Numbered from the stretch's first letter, positions 25,099 to 33,881 are shown. The stretch is 33,970 bases of DNA from Salinicola sp. (GCA_002695065.1 NZNW01000046.1:1-33970); one strand, 5' to 3'. Notes: generated by a model from the letters alone, not told the origin. Made by a program: numbers and translations.

Positions 25099-26301
25099 TT
25101 ATTCGTCGATCGCCCCCTTGGTAACAAATTTGCCATCCTCGACTGCCATTTCGACCACGATACCCGGCACGTCGCCGTTGTCGTCGAACTCCGCGCTGCC
25201 GGAGGCGCCTTCGTAGTTGATCTCCTTGCCTTCACCGATCAGCCTCTTGGCCTTTTCCCACTCTCCCGGCAGGATCGTCTCGCCCGGCGCCGTGGCAACG
25301 TCGCGCAGCGCCTTGGACAGGCCCTCGCGATCCGCGCTGCCGTTCTTCTCGATGGCGAGCGCCAGCAGGAACGCGGCATCGTAGGACTGCGCCGCGAACA
25401 CCGCGCTGGGGTCGATCCCGGCTTTCTCCGCCAGGTCGTTGAAGATGTCCGAGCCGGGCACGTCCGGCGATCCCGGACGCGTCGCGATCATGCCCTCGAG
25501 CACGTCGGCGCCCACGGCGTCGACCAGCGCGTTCCCGACCATGCCATCGCCGCCGGCATACTTGGTGAAGGCGCCGCTCTCGTAGGCCTGGCGCAGGATC
25601 GTCTGACCGGAAGTATCGGCGTAGGCCAGTACCACCAGCGTCTGCGAACCGCCGGAGGAGAGCTTGCCGATCTCCGACCGGTAGTCCGCCCGGTTGTCCT
25701 CATGGGCCAGGTTGGCGGAGATCGAACCGCCTTCCGCCTCGAACGTCTTGGTGAACGCGTCGTCCAGGCCCTGGCCATAGTCGTTGTTGACGTAGGTCAC
25801 CGCGACGTCCTCGATCCCCTTGGAGAGCAGCAGCTTGGCCAGCTGTTCACCCTGGAAGGCGTCGGAAGGCACGGTACGGAAGACCAGATCGTTGTCATCG
25901 AGATCCGTCACCGCCGGTGCCGTGGAAGCCGGCGATACCATCACCACACCGCCGGGAATCGCGGCGTTGTTGGCCGCGGCGATGGTGGCACCGGTACACA
26001 GCGCACCCACGATCGCGGTCACCTGCTCGCTGTTGACCAGCCGGTCGGCGGCGTTGGAAGCGGCCGAGGCATCCGAACAGGTGGTGTCACCCGAGGGCAT
26101 GACCATCTTTTCACCATCCAGCAGGCCGCCCTGGTCGTTGACCTCCTGCACCGCGAGTTTGGCGCCATCGAAGATCGGCGGCGTCAGGCTTTCGATACCG
26201 CCGGTGAAGCCCCCCAGAAATCCCACTTTGACATCCGCCTGCGCGACACCGGCGCATGCCGTGGTTGCCGCAATGGCGAGTGCAAGTACTGTCTTCTTCA
26301 T
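25099..26301 (-). CDS. branched-chain-amino-acid-type ABC substrate-binding protein
   Basis: 400 residues. A signal peptide (about 1-22, ending VAQA) is followed by a mature domain beginning DVKVGFLGGFTGGIESL, the Peripla_BP_6 (LivJ/LivK) fold. The two Cys of GDTTCSDAS and VGALCTGA fit a disulfide in the first lobe. VTYVNNDYGQGL and VVLAYADTSGQTILRQAY are family segments. The protein acts in the periplasm and delivers ligand to the adjacent permease. It is convergent with the transporter genes rather than within their operon, so its expression can be set separately. ATG at 26301, with a weak and distant AGAG; the frame to 26340 adds no signal-like sequence. The ligand cannot be told from sequence. 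Confidence 0.9.
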   Translation of the reverse strand: MKKTVLALAIAATTACAGVAQADVKVGFLGGFTGGIESLTPPIFDGAKLAVQEVNDQGGLLDGEKMVMPSGDTTCSDASAASNAADRLVNSEQVTAIVGALCTGATIAAANNAAIPGGVVMVSPASTAPAVTDLDDNDLVFRTVPSDAFQGEQLAKLLLSKGIEDVAVTYVNNDYGQGLDDAFTKTFEAEGGSISANLAHEDNRADYRSEIGKLSSGGSQTLVVLAYADTSGQTILRQAYESGAFTKYAGGDGMVGNALVDAVGADVLEGMIATRPGSPDVPGSDIFNDLAEKAGIDPSAVFAAQSYDAAFLLALAIEKNGSADREGLSKALRDVATAPGETILPGEWEKAKRLIGEGKEINYEGASGSAEFDDNGDVPGIVVEMAVEDGKFVTKGAIDE

Positions 26302-26553
26302 CGCTGTTGTCGCTCTTTGTTGGGTTGCGAAAGACCACATTCACTCTGCTGGCAAGCCGCCCAAAAGACAAGCGTCCGTAACCGTTCGTGTCTTCACCTT
26401 TCGGCGTGCCCGGGCGACCCGATCATAGCGCGGCCTCGCTCTCCCCAAGCCCAGGGGAAACCCGCCATGCCGGCGGCAAATCAATCGATTAGAGGCGACG
26501 TCGATTAGGGACTACGCTGAAACCGCGATAACGCCAACGGCAAGGAGAACGCC

Positions 26554-26856
26554 ATGCACAAGCATATCGAGTGGGATGCGCCGGGCGGCGCCAGCGTCGA
26601 TGCCCACTACGCCAAGGACGAACAGCATCGTGTCACCCCGCAACCGGGGATGATGCTGACCGCGCGCTACCACGGCGCCACGGTGCGCGTTCAGGTCGAG
26701 GCCTACAAGGATGGTGTCAGCATCGGCAAGGTCGCGGCACTGATCGGCGACGACGGGGAGCGTCACGACAGCCACGGAGACCTCGCCAAGGGCGACATGG
26801 TGCGCCTGCCCGATGACAAGCGCGCTTTCCAGGCGCCCGAGGACGACGAGGACTGA
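26554..26856 (+). CDS. small acidic hypothetical protein
   Basis: 100 residues, about 11 kDa, rich in Asp and His, with an acidic end (APEDDED). The start is well supported by AAGGAGAACGCC before the ATG. There is no signal peptide or membrane span, so it is probably cytosolic. The middle (MMLTARYHGATVRVQVEAYKDGVSIGKV) reads as several short beta strands, and VRLPDDKRAF follows. I do not recognise a family. It is divergent from the substrate-binding gene (252-base gap with no clear promoter) and converges with the small secreted-protein gene. Confidence 0.7.
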   Translation: MHKHIEWDAPGGASVDAHYAKDEQHRVTPQPGMMLTARYHGATVRVQVEAYKDGVSIGKVAALIGDDGERHDSHGDLAKGDMVRLPDDKRAFQAPEDDED

Positions 26857-26888
26857 TCGCAGGGCAGTAGATACACAGGCATAAAAAG

Positions 26889-26913
26889 CCCCGGTCCAGG
26901 GGGTGGACCGGGG
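26889..26913 (-). terminator. terminator of the small secreted-protein gene
   Basis: A perfect 9-bp stem (26889-26897 with 26905-26913) and a 7-base loop are followed on the minus strand by CTTTTTATG. It lies about 100 bases after the stop at 27016 and also just past the convergent small acidic-protein gene. Confidence 0.8.
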
Positions 26914-27015
26914 AAGTTGGAGGTACTGGAAAGTCGCGGGACCCGAAGCAGTGCCTACCGTTTCGTTGCGCTCGTCAGCACGGGCGCAACGCAGGGATAT
27001 CGTATGTCGTCGGTA

Positions 27016-27390
27016 TCAATCGAGGCTGGCAAAGGACATTTCCACGTTGCCACGCTCGCTATTACCGCCCCCATTCACATTCTGCAGCGCCTGGGCAGCG
27101 GCCGTGCTCTGGCCTTGGCCTACCAGACTATCGTTGCCGCCCGCGATGTCGGTTGCCCGCTGGGTAGTGGCAGCGACATAGGCCAGGGAATGATCGGCCG
27201 CGGTGCTGTGGCCACCGCTGACGGTGTTGATCCGATATTCGCTCGGCAGCAACTGGTACTGAGAAGTCGCCTGGGTATTGAGGGCTTCATGTTGCTGAGC
27301 GAAAGCACGTTGTTCCATGACGCTGTTGGCCTGAGCGGCGGCAGGGAGTGCAACGGCAAGTGCGATGGCGGCGAGAATGCGAGTTTTCAT
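27016..27390 (-). CDS. small secreted protein of unknown function
   Basis: 124 residues. A clear signal peptide (MKTRILAAIALAVALPAAAQA) leaves a mature protein of about 103 residues rich in Ala, Gln, Ser and Asn (25 or more Gln/Asn), low in hydrophobic core residues and without Cys. It may be periplasmic or exported and partly disordered. I recognise no family. Expression signals are unusually complete: a consensus-like GGAGG six bases before the ATG, a promoter candidate 17-bp spaced upstream, and a strong terminator, which together suggest abundant production as a single-gene unit. Confidence 0.75.
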   Translation of the reverse strand: MKTRILAAIALAVALPAAAQANSVMEQRAFAQQHEALNTQATSQYQLLPSEYRINTVSGGHSTAADHSLAYVAATTQRATDIAGGNDSLVGQGQSTAAAQALQNVNGGGNSERGNVEMSFASLD

Positions 27391-27464
27391 GGTGAACCTC
27401 CAATCTTCTTCGTTTGCGTGGTCGGCCTCGTGGCCTGACCGTTGAAGAGATTATGGAGGCCTAT

Positions 27465-27493
27465 TTATTAGGTGGCTAATCAGTTGGTTTGAA
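27465..27493 (-). promoter_or_regulatory. sigma-70-type promoter of the small secreted-protein gene
   Basis: On the minus strand TTCAAA (27493-27488) and TAATAA (27470-27465) are 17 bases apart in an AT-rich patch, giving a start near 27458 and a leader of about 68 bases. Confidence 0.5.
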
Positions 27494-27619
27494 GTCGTCT
27501 ATCACCGGGATTGATAGAGAAATATTCGACTACTCGCCACCCGAAGGGCTGCCCTGCCACACTGACAACCGGCTACCATGACGGAGCCAGCCGGCGTTAT
27601 GGGAAACAGGGGAAAACGA

Positions 27620-28327
27620 ATGGGACAGGCACGGAGCGCGATCATTCTGGGCGGGTTGCTGGCCATCGGCATGATCTGGGGCGGAAGCTACATCGAGGAC
27701 GCCGCCGAAACCTGGCGTGACGCCGGTCGCAGCGTCACGGTCAAGGGCCTGTCGGAGCGCGAAGTGCCGGCGGACATGGCACTCTGGCCGCTGCACTACA
27801 CCGTCACCGCCAACGAACTGGAAACGCTGCAGCAGGAGTTGACGACGCAGGAGAGCCGCATTCGCGAGTTTCTCACCCAGCGAGGCTTCGAGACCGGCAA
27901 TATCACCGTGACCTCGCCCCAGGTGACCGACCGATTCGCCAACCTCTACGGCGCCGACCGGCCCGACGAGCGCTACCAGGCCGAAGCCACGGTGCTGCTG
28001 CGCACGCCGGCGGTGGATAGCGTCAAGAAAGCGATGCCACAGACCGGAGAGCTGGTCCGCGCCGGGGTCGTGCTGTCACCCAACTATGACTACCGCACCG
28101 AATTCCTGTTCACCGGCCTCAATGACATCAAGCCGGAGATGGTCGCCGAAGCCACCAAGGATGCCCGCGGCGTCGCCCAGCAGTTCGCCAGGGACTCAGG
28201 CAGTCGCGTCGGCGAGATCCGCAGCGCCAACCAGGGCTACTTCTCGATCGAAGATGTTGACAGCTACACCCCCGATATCAAGCGGGTACGGGTGGTGACG
28301 ACGATCGACTACGCGCTGGAGGAGTGA
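27620..28327 (+). CDS. SIMPL-domain (DUF541) protein
   Basis: 235 residues. An N-terminal hydrophobic segment (SAIILGGLLAIGMIWGGSYI) acts as a signal anchor, then comes a SIMPL domain: VTVKGLSEREVPADMALWPLHYTVTAN, a coiled helix LETLQQELTTQESRIREFLTQRGF, and VLSPNYDYRTEFLFTGLNDIKPEMVAEATKDAR. The E. coli relatives (YggE type) are periplasmic and linked to oxidative stress; the molecular role is unknown. The WPLHY segment and the long helix are typical of the larger members. Start at ATG 27620 follows AGGGGA; ATGs at 27578 and 27599 are less well placed. It is divergent from the small secreted-protein gene and is followed by the CRISPR array. Confidence 0.85.
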   Translation: MGQARSAIILGGLLAIGMIWGGSYIEDAAETWRDAGRSVTVKGLSEREVPADMALWPLHYTVTANELETLQQELTTQESRIREFLTQRGFETGNITVTSPQVTDRFANLYGADRPDERYQAEATVLLRTPAVDSVKKAMPQTGELVRAGVVLSPNYDYRTEFLFTGLNDIKPEMVAEATKDARGVAQQFARDSGSRVGEIRSANQGYFSIEDVDSYTPDIKRVRVVTTIDYALEE

Positions 28328-28417
28328 CACCTCACCCAACGGTTTCCTACCCCGGTCGATGCCGTTATGGGGTGCCTGGGTGGCGGGCGCATCTGCATAA
28401 AGCACACTCCAACGCCG

Positions 28418-28568
28418 CGACGGATCTCCGCGCCTGCGGGGAACGGGAGTCGAGGCGAACCGCGCGGCTCGCGCGGATCGGTTGATCCCCGCGGGCGTGG
28501 GGAACAGAGCTGGCGGTAATGCTGGCGGGCCTCCTCGAGCGGTTCATCCCCACGGGCGTGGGGAACAG
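28418..28568 (-). CRISPR. three-repeat type I-E-like CRISPR array without cas genes
   Basis: Three 29-base repeats lie at 28418-28446, 28479-28507 and 28540-28568, separated by two spacers of exactly 32 bases (28447-28478 and 28508-28539), a strict 61-base period. The two right-hand repeats differ at two positions, and both contain the CCCC...GGGG hairpin and GGGGAACAG end of type I-E repeats in reverse orientation. The array therefore reads on the minus strand with its leader to the right. The leader-distal repeat is degenerate (about 20 of 29 match), as terminal repeats often are. No cas gene is visible in 34 kb. Confidence 0.9.
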
Positions 28569-28790
28569 TCTAATTGTAGGCTTTTGTTTTTAAAGAGCAA
28601 AACAAAGAGTCAACTTTCCACCAGCGATTCCTCCTGATCCGCTCACGAATTAGTAGGAGAGATTAACTCGATTATCAGTCGGTTACAGGAATGCTGGAAA
28701 TTCATATTGCTAATTACCAGCGATGTTTTTCGCACCACAGCTTTCGGGTCAAGCCATGAACCTCACCAATCTCCCCTTTCCACATCAATT
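28569..28790. other. AT-rich CRISPR leader and unassigned sequence
   Basis: The first 50 bases beside the leader-proximal repeat are AT-rich (including CTTTTGTTTTTAAAGAGC), unlike the surrounding DNA, as expected of a CRISPR leader. A TTGACT hexamer on the minus strand (28613-28608) could belong to the array promoter. From about 28620 to 28790 no gene is seen, and base composition gradually returns to normal. Confidence 0.5.
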
Positions 28791-28803
28791 GTTATGTTAT
28801 AAC
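28791..28803. promoter_or_regulatory. Zur-type palindrome over the zinc operon promoter
   Basis: GTTATGTTATAAC has perfect GTTAT/ATAAC arms and matches the GTTATA-n-TATAAC core of gammaproteobacterial Zur boxes. TATAAC inside it can serve as the -10 element, so bound Zn-Zur would block transcription. It lies 27 bases before the first gene of the operon. Confidence 0.7.
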
Positions 28804-28829
28804 CTTTGCTTCCGTTTCAGGAGATTGTC

Positions 28830-28976
28830 ATGTCACACCGTCACCGGCACCGCCCCGATGGGCCGTGCCATTTTTCTTTGATGTCGCTGGGCGCCGGGCG
28901 GCGCGTGTTGCTGGCGCTGTTGCCGCTGGCGGTGCTGTGGCTCGTCGCGGGCTGGGCTGCCGGGGTGTTCGGTTGA
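28830..28976 (+). CDS. 48-residue His-rich single-span membrane peptide, first gene of zinc operon
   Basis: An ATG at 28830 with a strong AGGAG six bases upstream opens a 48-residue frame ending at TGA 28974-28976. The N-terminus is MSHRHRHRPDGPCH, with four His and one Cys in 14 residues, able in principle to bind zinc. After a short basic stretch (GAGRR) comes one hydrophobic helix of about 20 residues (LLALLPLAVLWLVAGWAAGV). The stop overlaps the ATG of the ATPase gene (TGATG), so the two are translationally coupled. The Zur-type site is directly upstream. I know no named family. It may be a regulatory or accessory subunit of the transporter, or a leader peptide. Confidence 0.65.
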   Translation: MSHRHRHRPDGPCHFSLMSLGAGRRVLLALLPLAVLWLVAGWAAGVFG

Positions 28977-29698
28977 TGGCGCAGTCGAGGACACAGGCGA
29001 TGGATGAGCCCAATACCCTGCTGACACTGGAGTCTCTGTCGCTGGCGCAGGGCAATCGTATGGTGCTGGAGGGTATCGACGGCCACTTCGAGGCCGGCAC
29101 CATTACCGCGCTGGTGGGCGCCAACGGGGCCGGCAAGAGCACGCTGGTCCAGGGGATCATGGGCGAGCTGCGCCCCGTCAGCGGTCGGGTTGACTGCCGG
29201 GTGCCTAACGCCCGGCGTGCCTGGCTACCGCAGCAGCTGGCGCTGGACCTGACCTTCCCGATGAGCGTCGAGGAACTGGTGATGAGCGGCTGCTGGCCGA
29301 CCCATGGCAGTTTCAAGCGCTACGGTCCGACGGAGTATCGCCGCGGCCAGGCGGTGATGCAGCGCCTGGGTCTGCAGGCATTCGAGCACCGCCCTCTGGG
29401 CGAGCTGTCCGGCGGCCAACGCCAGCGCGCCCTGCTCGGCCGTACCTTGATGCAGGAAGCCCAGTTGCTGCTGCTGGACGAGCCGTTCGCCAATGTCGAT
29501 GCCGCCACCGTCGAGGTGCTGATCGAGGTACTGCAGGACATGGCGGCCAAGGGCGCGGCGATCATCATCGTGCTGCACGATCACGATCAGATGACCCGAC
29601 TGGCCGATCGGATCCTGCATCTGGAACGCGGGCATGGCACCTGGTCGACGCCCGCCCGGGTCGGTGGCTCCCCCTCCACGGCGGAGACGCTGGCATGA
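28976..29698 (+). CDS. znuC: zinc ABC transporter ATPase (ZnuC-like)
   Basis: 240 residues. Walker A GANGAGKST, signature LSGGQRQRALLGR, Walker B LLLLDEPFANVD and the H-loop IVLHDHDQ are complete, and WLPQQLALDLTFPMSVEELVMSG is the Q-loop region typical of metal-type ABC-3 importers. It powers Zn2+ uptake through the permease that follows. The start at 28976 overlaps the stop of the 48-residue peptide gene; the longer frame to 28865 is merely that gene read in another frame, and ATG 29000 is an alternative. The end overlaps the permease gene by four bases (ATGA). Zinc rather than manganese is inferred from the Zur-type site and the His-rich partners. Confidence 0.85.
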   Translation: MAQSRTQAMDEPNTLLTLESLSLAQGNRMVLEGIDGHFEAGTITALVGANGAGKSTLVQGIMGELRPVSGRVDCRVPNARRAWLPQQLALDLTFPMSVEELVMSGCWPTHGSFKRYGPTEYRRGQAVMQRLGLQAFEHRPLGELSGGQRQRALLGRTLMQEAQLLLLDEPFANVDAATVEVLIEVLQDMAAKGAAIIIVLHDHDQMTRLADRILHLERGHGTWSTPARVGGSPSTAETLA

Positions 29699-30579
29699 TC
29701 GACTGGCTGTTCTCTCCGTTGATCGATTTCGGCTTCATGCGCCGCGCGCTGGTGGCCGGCCTGGCGCTATCGCTGGTGGCGCCGCCACTGGGGGTTTTCC
29801 TCACCCTGCGCGGCATGAGCCTGGTCGGCGACGCCATGGCCCACGCCGTGCTGCCGGGCGTGGCGGTGGGTTTCCTGCTGGCCGGGTTCTCGCTGCCGGC
29901 GATGAGCTTTGGCGGCCTGATCGCCGGGCTGCTGGTGGCAGGGCTGGCGGGCAGCGTGTCGCGCCTGACCGGCCATCGCGAAGACTCCGCCATCGCCAGC
30001 TTCTACCTGATCTCGCTCGCCGCCGGGGTGATGTTGATCTCGATGCGCGGCAGCAGCGTCGATCTGACCCACGTGCTGTTCGGCTCGATCCTGGCGGTGG
30101 ACAGTACCGCGCTGTGGCTGATCGTCAGCGTGTCGAGCCTGACCCTGATCGTGCTCGCCGCGATCTTCCGCATCCTGGTGGTAGAGTGCCTCGACCCGCT
30201 GTTCCTGCGCGGCCAGGGCATTCGCGGCGGCGCCGTGCATGGCCTGTTCCTGGGCTTGATGGTGCTCAACCTGACGGCCGGCTTCCAGACGCTGGGGACG
30301 CTGATGGCGGTCGGCCTGATGATGCTGCCGGCAACGGCGGCGCGCTTCTGGTCGAAACGCCTCGAGGGCCTGATGGGGCTGGCCATCGCCATCGGCATGA
30401 TCTCGAGCGTGGGAGGCCTGCTGCTCTCCTATCACGCCGGCCTGCCCTCCGGCCCCTGCATCATTCTGCTCGCCGGCATCATCTATCTGTTTTCCGCGCT
30501 GTTCGGGCGGTACCACAGCGTCTTTGCCCGCTGGCGTCGTCGGGTCCAGCCCATGCTGCCGCCGGACGCCCACGGCTAA
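29695..30579 (+). CDS. znuB: zinc ABC transporter permease (ZnuB-like)
   Basis: 294 residues with about 8 membrane spans, an ABC-3 family permease. FLTLRGMSLVGDAMAHAVLPGVAVGF at the start and the late segment GFQTLGTLMAVGLMMLPATAARFWSKRL are the conserved parts. It forms the inner-membrane path for the metal handed over by the periplasmic binding protein. The ATG lies inside the ATPase stop region (ATGA, 29695-29698), indicating coupled translation. The C-terminus is basic (RWRRRVQP). The gap to the binding-protein gene is 40 bases, so all four genes probably form one transcript. Confidence 0.88.
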   Translation: MIDWLFSPLIDFGFMRRALVAGLALSLVAPPLGVFLTLRGMSLVGDAMAHAVLPGVAVGFLLAGFSLPAMSFGGLIAGLLVAGLAGSVSRLTGHREDSAIASFYLISLAAGVMLISMRGSSVDLTHVLFGSILAVDSTALWLIVSVSSLTLIVLAAIFRILVVECLDPLFLRGQGIRGGAVHGLFLGLMVLNLTAGFQTLGTLMAVGLMMLPATAARFWSKRLEGLMGLAIAIGMISSVGGLLLSYHAGLPSGPCIILLAGIIYLFSALFGRYHSVFARWRRRVQPMLPPDAHG

Positions 30580-30619
30580 CTCGGCACTCCACCGTTCAAC
30601 TCCACACGAGGAATTCAAG

Positions 30620-31678
<1,059 letters not shown>

Positions 31679-31687
31679 CTCGGCGAA

Positions 31688-31713
31688 ACCGGCGGCACTT
31701 CGGCGCCGCCGGT
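31688..31713 (+). terminator. hairpin after the zinc operon
   Basis: A perfect 9-bp GC stem (31688-31696 with 31705-31713) with an 8-base loop lies 10 bases after the znuA stop. It lacks a T tract, so it may be a 3'-protecting or Rho-linked structure rather than a classical terminator. Confidence 0.45.
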
Positions 31714-31788
31714 CGCTCCTCGCACTGGTCAATCACCGCCACCTGGACGACACTGCTCTCGAACCTTCGCCGAGACAGTGTCGTTTTC

Positions 31789-33042
31789 ATGCCGCCAGTG
31801 ACTGCCCCCCACCGTCATCTCTCTCTTGCCCAGGCCCGGCGGCTCGCCCTGAAGGCCCAGGGATTCACCGCCTCCTCCCCCGAGACCGTCAACCGCGGCC
31901 ATCTCAACCGCCTGCTGAGTCGCCTTGGCGTGTTGCAGATCGACTCCGTCAACGCCCTGGCCCGTTCCCACTACCTGCCCGTCCTGTCGCGGCTCGGCCC
32001 ATATCCGACGGTGCTGCTCGACGAGGCGGCCTGGAGCCGCAACCGTCACCGGTCCCTGTTCGAGTACTGGGGCCACGAAGCCTCGCTGCTGCCACTGTCG
32101 CTCTACCCGGCGATGCGCTGGCGCATGCGTCGCGCCCAGGACGGCATGGGCATCTACAAGCACCTGGCGAGGTTCGGGCGGGAGCGGCGCGACGTGATCG
32201 AGCGCGTGCTGGCCAGCGTGCGCGAGCAGGGTCCACTGGGCGCGGGGGCGCTGAACACGCGGGAAGGTCCGTCAGGCCCGTGGTGGGACTGGAGCGAGGA
32301 GAAGCAGGCGCTGGAGTGGCTGTTCGCCGCCGGGGAGGTCACCGTTGCCCGCCGCCGGGGCTTCCAACGGCTCTACGATCTCCCCGAGCGGGTGCTGCCG
32401 AGCGCGATACTGAACCAGCCCGAACCCGAGCTGCTCGAAGCCCATCGCCAGCTATTGGCCCAGTCCGCCACCGCCCTGGGAGTGGCCACCGAGAAAGACC
32501 TCCGCGACTACTATCGACTGGCACCGAACGATACCCGTACCGCGCTCGAGACCCTGGTCGAGGACGGCACCTTGACGCCGGTCGCGGTGCAGGGCTGGCG
32601 CCAGCCCGGCTACCTGCTCGGCGAACCCAGCGTGCCGAGGCGTGTCGAGGCCGCTGCCCTGCTGTCACCGTTCGACTCGCTGGTCTGGTACCGCGAGCGA
32701 ACCGAGCGACTGTTCGGGTTCCACTATCGCCTCGAGTTCTACGTGCCGCCTCGCAAGCGCGTCTACGGCTACTATGTCATGCCCTTTCTCCACGGTGACC
32801 GGCTCATCGGGCGTGTCGATCTCCGTGCTCGTCGCGCCGAGGGCGAGCTGACGCTCCTCGCGCTCCACCCGGAACCGGAGATTCGCTTCGGGGAGGAACA
32901 CCTCACCGCCCTGGCGCAGCAGTTCGAGCAACTGGCCGCCTGGCTGGGGCTTCCGCGTATCCATCTCGCCTGCGAACGCCCGCTGGCCCAGCGCCTCATG
33001 GCCCACTGGCCGGTGGACTCGCAACGGCGGCGCCATCTCTGA
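31789..33042 (+). CDS. YcaQ/AlkX-type interstrand-crosslink DNA glycosylase
   Basis: 417 residues, the size and pattern of the HTH_42 (winged-helix) glycosylase family. Segment LGVLQIDSVNALARSHYLPVLSRLG carries the Q-hydrophobic-D catalytic motif (Q50-I51-D52) of the YcaQ/AlkX branch; the AlkZ branch has Q-x-Q. Further family segments are LFEYWGHEASLLP, LLSPFDSLVWYRERTERLFGFHYRLEFYVP and HGDRLIGRVDLRA. The E. coli enzyme removes N7-alkylated bases and unhooks interstrand crosslinks. The start at 31789 lacks a clear Shine-Dalgarno sequence. It stands alone after the zinc operon and is followed by a heptamer repeat. Confidence 0.88.
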   Translation: MPPVTAPHRHLSLAQARRLALKAQGFTASSPETVNRGHLNRLLSRLGVLQIDSVNALARSHYLPVLSRLGPYPTVLLDEAAWSRNRHRSLFEYWGHEASLLPLSLYPAMRWRMRRAQDGMGIYKHLARFGRERRDVIERVLASVREQGPLGAGALNTREGPSGPWWDWSEEKQALEWLFAAGEVTVARRRGFQRLYDLPERVLPSAILNQPEPELLEAHRQLLAQSATALGVATEKDLRDYYRLAPNDTRTALETLVEDGTLTPVAVQGWRQPGYLLGEPSVPRRVEAAALLSPFDSLVWYRERTERLFGFHYRLEFYVPPRKRVYGYYVMPFLHGDRLIGRVDLRARRAEGELTLLALHPEPEIRFGEEHLTALAQQFEQLAAWLGLPRIHLACERPLAQRLMAHWPVDSQRRRHL

Positions 33043-33053
33043 AGCCGGCGCGT

Positions 33054-33088
33054 CCCTCTTCCCTCTTCCCTCTTCCCTCTTCCCTCTT
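33054..33088. repeat. heptanucleotide repeat (CCCTCTT)5
   Basis: Five perfect copies of CCCTCTT, then CCCT, beginning 12 bases after the glycosylase stop codon. One strand is pure pyrimidine, the other pure purine, so non-B structure and slippage are possible. It lies about 130 bases before the OmpW gene. Confidence 0.9.
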
Positions 33089-33110
33089 CCCTAAGCATAC
33101 TTCTGCGACC

Positions 33111-33137
33111 AATAACCACATTATTTTTGTGGTTATT
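33111..33137. promoter_or_regulatory. AT-rich perfect palindrome upstream of the OmpW gene
   Basis: AATAACCACA (33111-33120) and its exact complement (33128-33137) flank a TTATTTT loop. There is no T tract after either arm, which argues against a simple terminator. Set 79 bases before the OmpW-family gene, it is a candidate operator or promoter-region structure. Confidence 0.45.
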
Positions 33138-33215
33138 CGGGCGTAGGCTGATTCCGACGCCACGACCCCACCGGTCGCGGCGAGTACACCAAGGGCCATC
33201 AAGGGAACGCCATTC

Positions 33216-33851
33216 ATGAACACGATCCTACGCCGCTTGAGCATCGCCGGACTGGCGGTGGCGACATCACTCGGCACCAGCAGCGCCTTCGCCTACGGTG
33301 CCGGCGACTGGTTCACCCACTTCGGTATCGCCAAGGTCTCGCCCAAGAGCGACAACGGTGACTTCGATGCCATCGGCGTCGACCAGATCGACGTCGACGA
33401 CGAGAGCGGCTTCGCTTTCACGCTAGGTTATCGCTTCCTGGACAACTGGGGCGTCGAACTGCTGGCCGCCCAGCGCTTCAAGCACGACATCAATCTGGAT
33501 GGCACCCAGATGGCTTCCACCAAACATCTGCCGCCGACCCTGACACTGCAGTACTACCCGCTCGGCGGCACCGATGCCCGGGTTCAGCCCTATGTCGGCG
33601 CCGGCCTGAACTACACCCACTTCTCCGACGAGAAGGTCGACGGCGGCAGTCTGGACATGGATGACTCCTGGGGCGCTGCAGCGCAACTTGGCGTCGACCT
33701 GCTGATCGACGATCACTGGTCGTTGAATGCGGCGGCCTGGTATCTGGATATCGACTCCGACACCACCGCCACGATCGGTGGCGAATCCTACGACACCACG
33801 GTACATATCGACCCCGTCGTGGTCATGGGTGGCATCGGCTATCGCTTCTGA
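33216..33851 (+). CDS. OmpW-family outer-membrane protein
   Basis: 211 residues. A signal peptide (about 1-27, ending AFAYG) precedes an eight-stranded beta-barrel of the OmpW family: GDWFTHFGIAKVSPKSDNG near the start, GFAFTLGYRFLDNWGVELLAAQRFKHDI, LPPTLTLQYYPLGG and VQPYVGAGLNYTHFSDE. The C-terminus ends in Phe (MGGIGYRF), the outer-membrane assembly signal. Family members form narrow channels for small hydrophobic compounds and respond to osmotic and other stresses; the Asp-rich loops here suit a salt-adapted protein. A GGGAA about nine bases before the ATG is the likely ribosome site. The AT-rich palindrome upstream may regulate it. Confidence 0.9.
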   Translation: MNTILRRLSIAGLAVATSLGTSSAFAYGAGDWFTHFGIAKVSPKSDNGDFDAIGVDQIDVDDESGFAFTLGYRFLDNWGVELLAAQRFKHDINLDGTQMASTKHLPPTLTLQYYPLGGTDARVQPYVGAGLNYTHFSDEKVDGGSLDMDDSWGAAAQLGVDLLIDDHWSLNAAAWYLDIDSDTTATIGGESYDTTVHIDPVVVMGGIGYRF

Positions 33852-33881
33852 AGCGAACCGCCGCCACCCGGCCGGCTCGTC

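Noticed and set aside
28353-28381. Possible fourth CRISPR repeat left of the array
   Set aside because: Only the first eight bases resemble the repeat, and the position is off the 61-base period by four bases.
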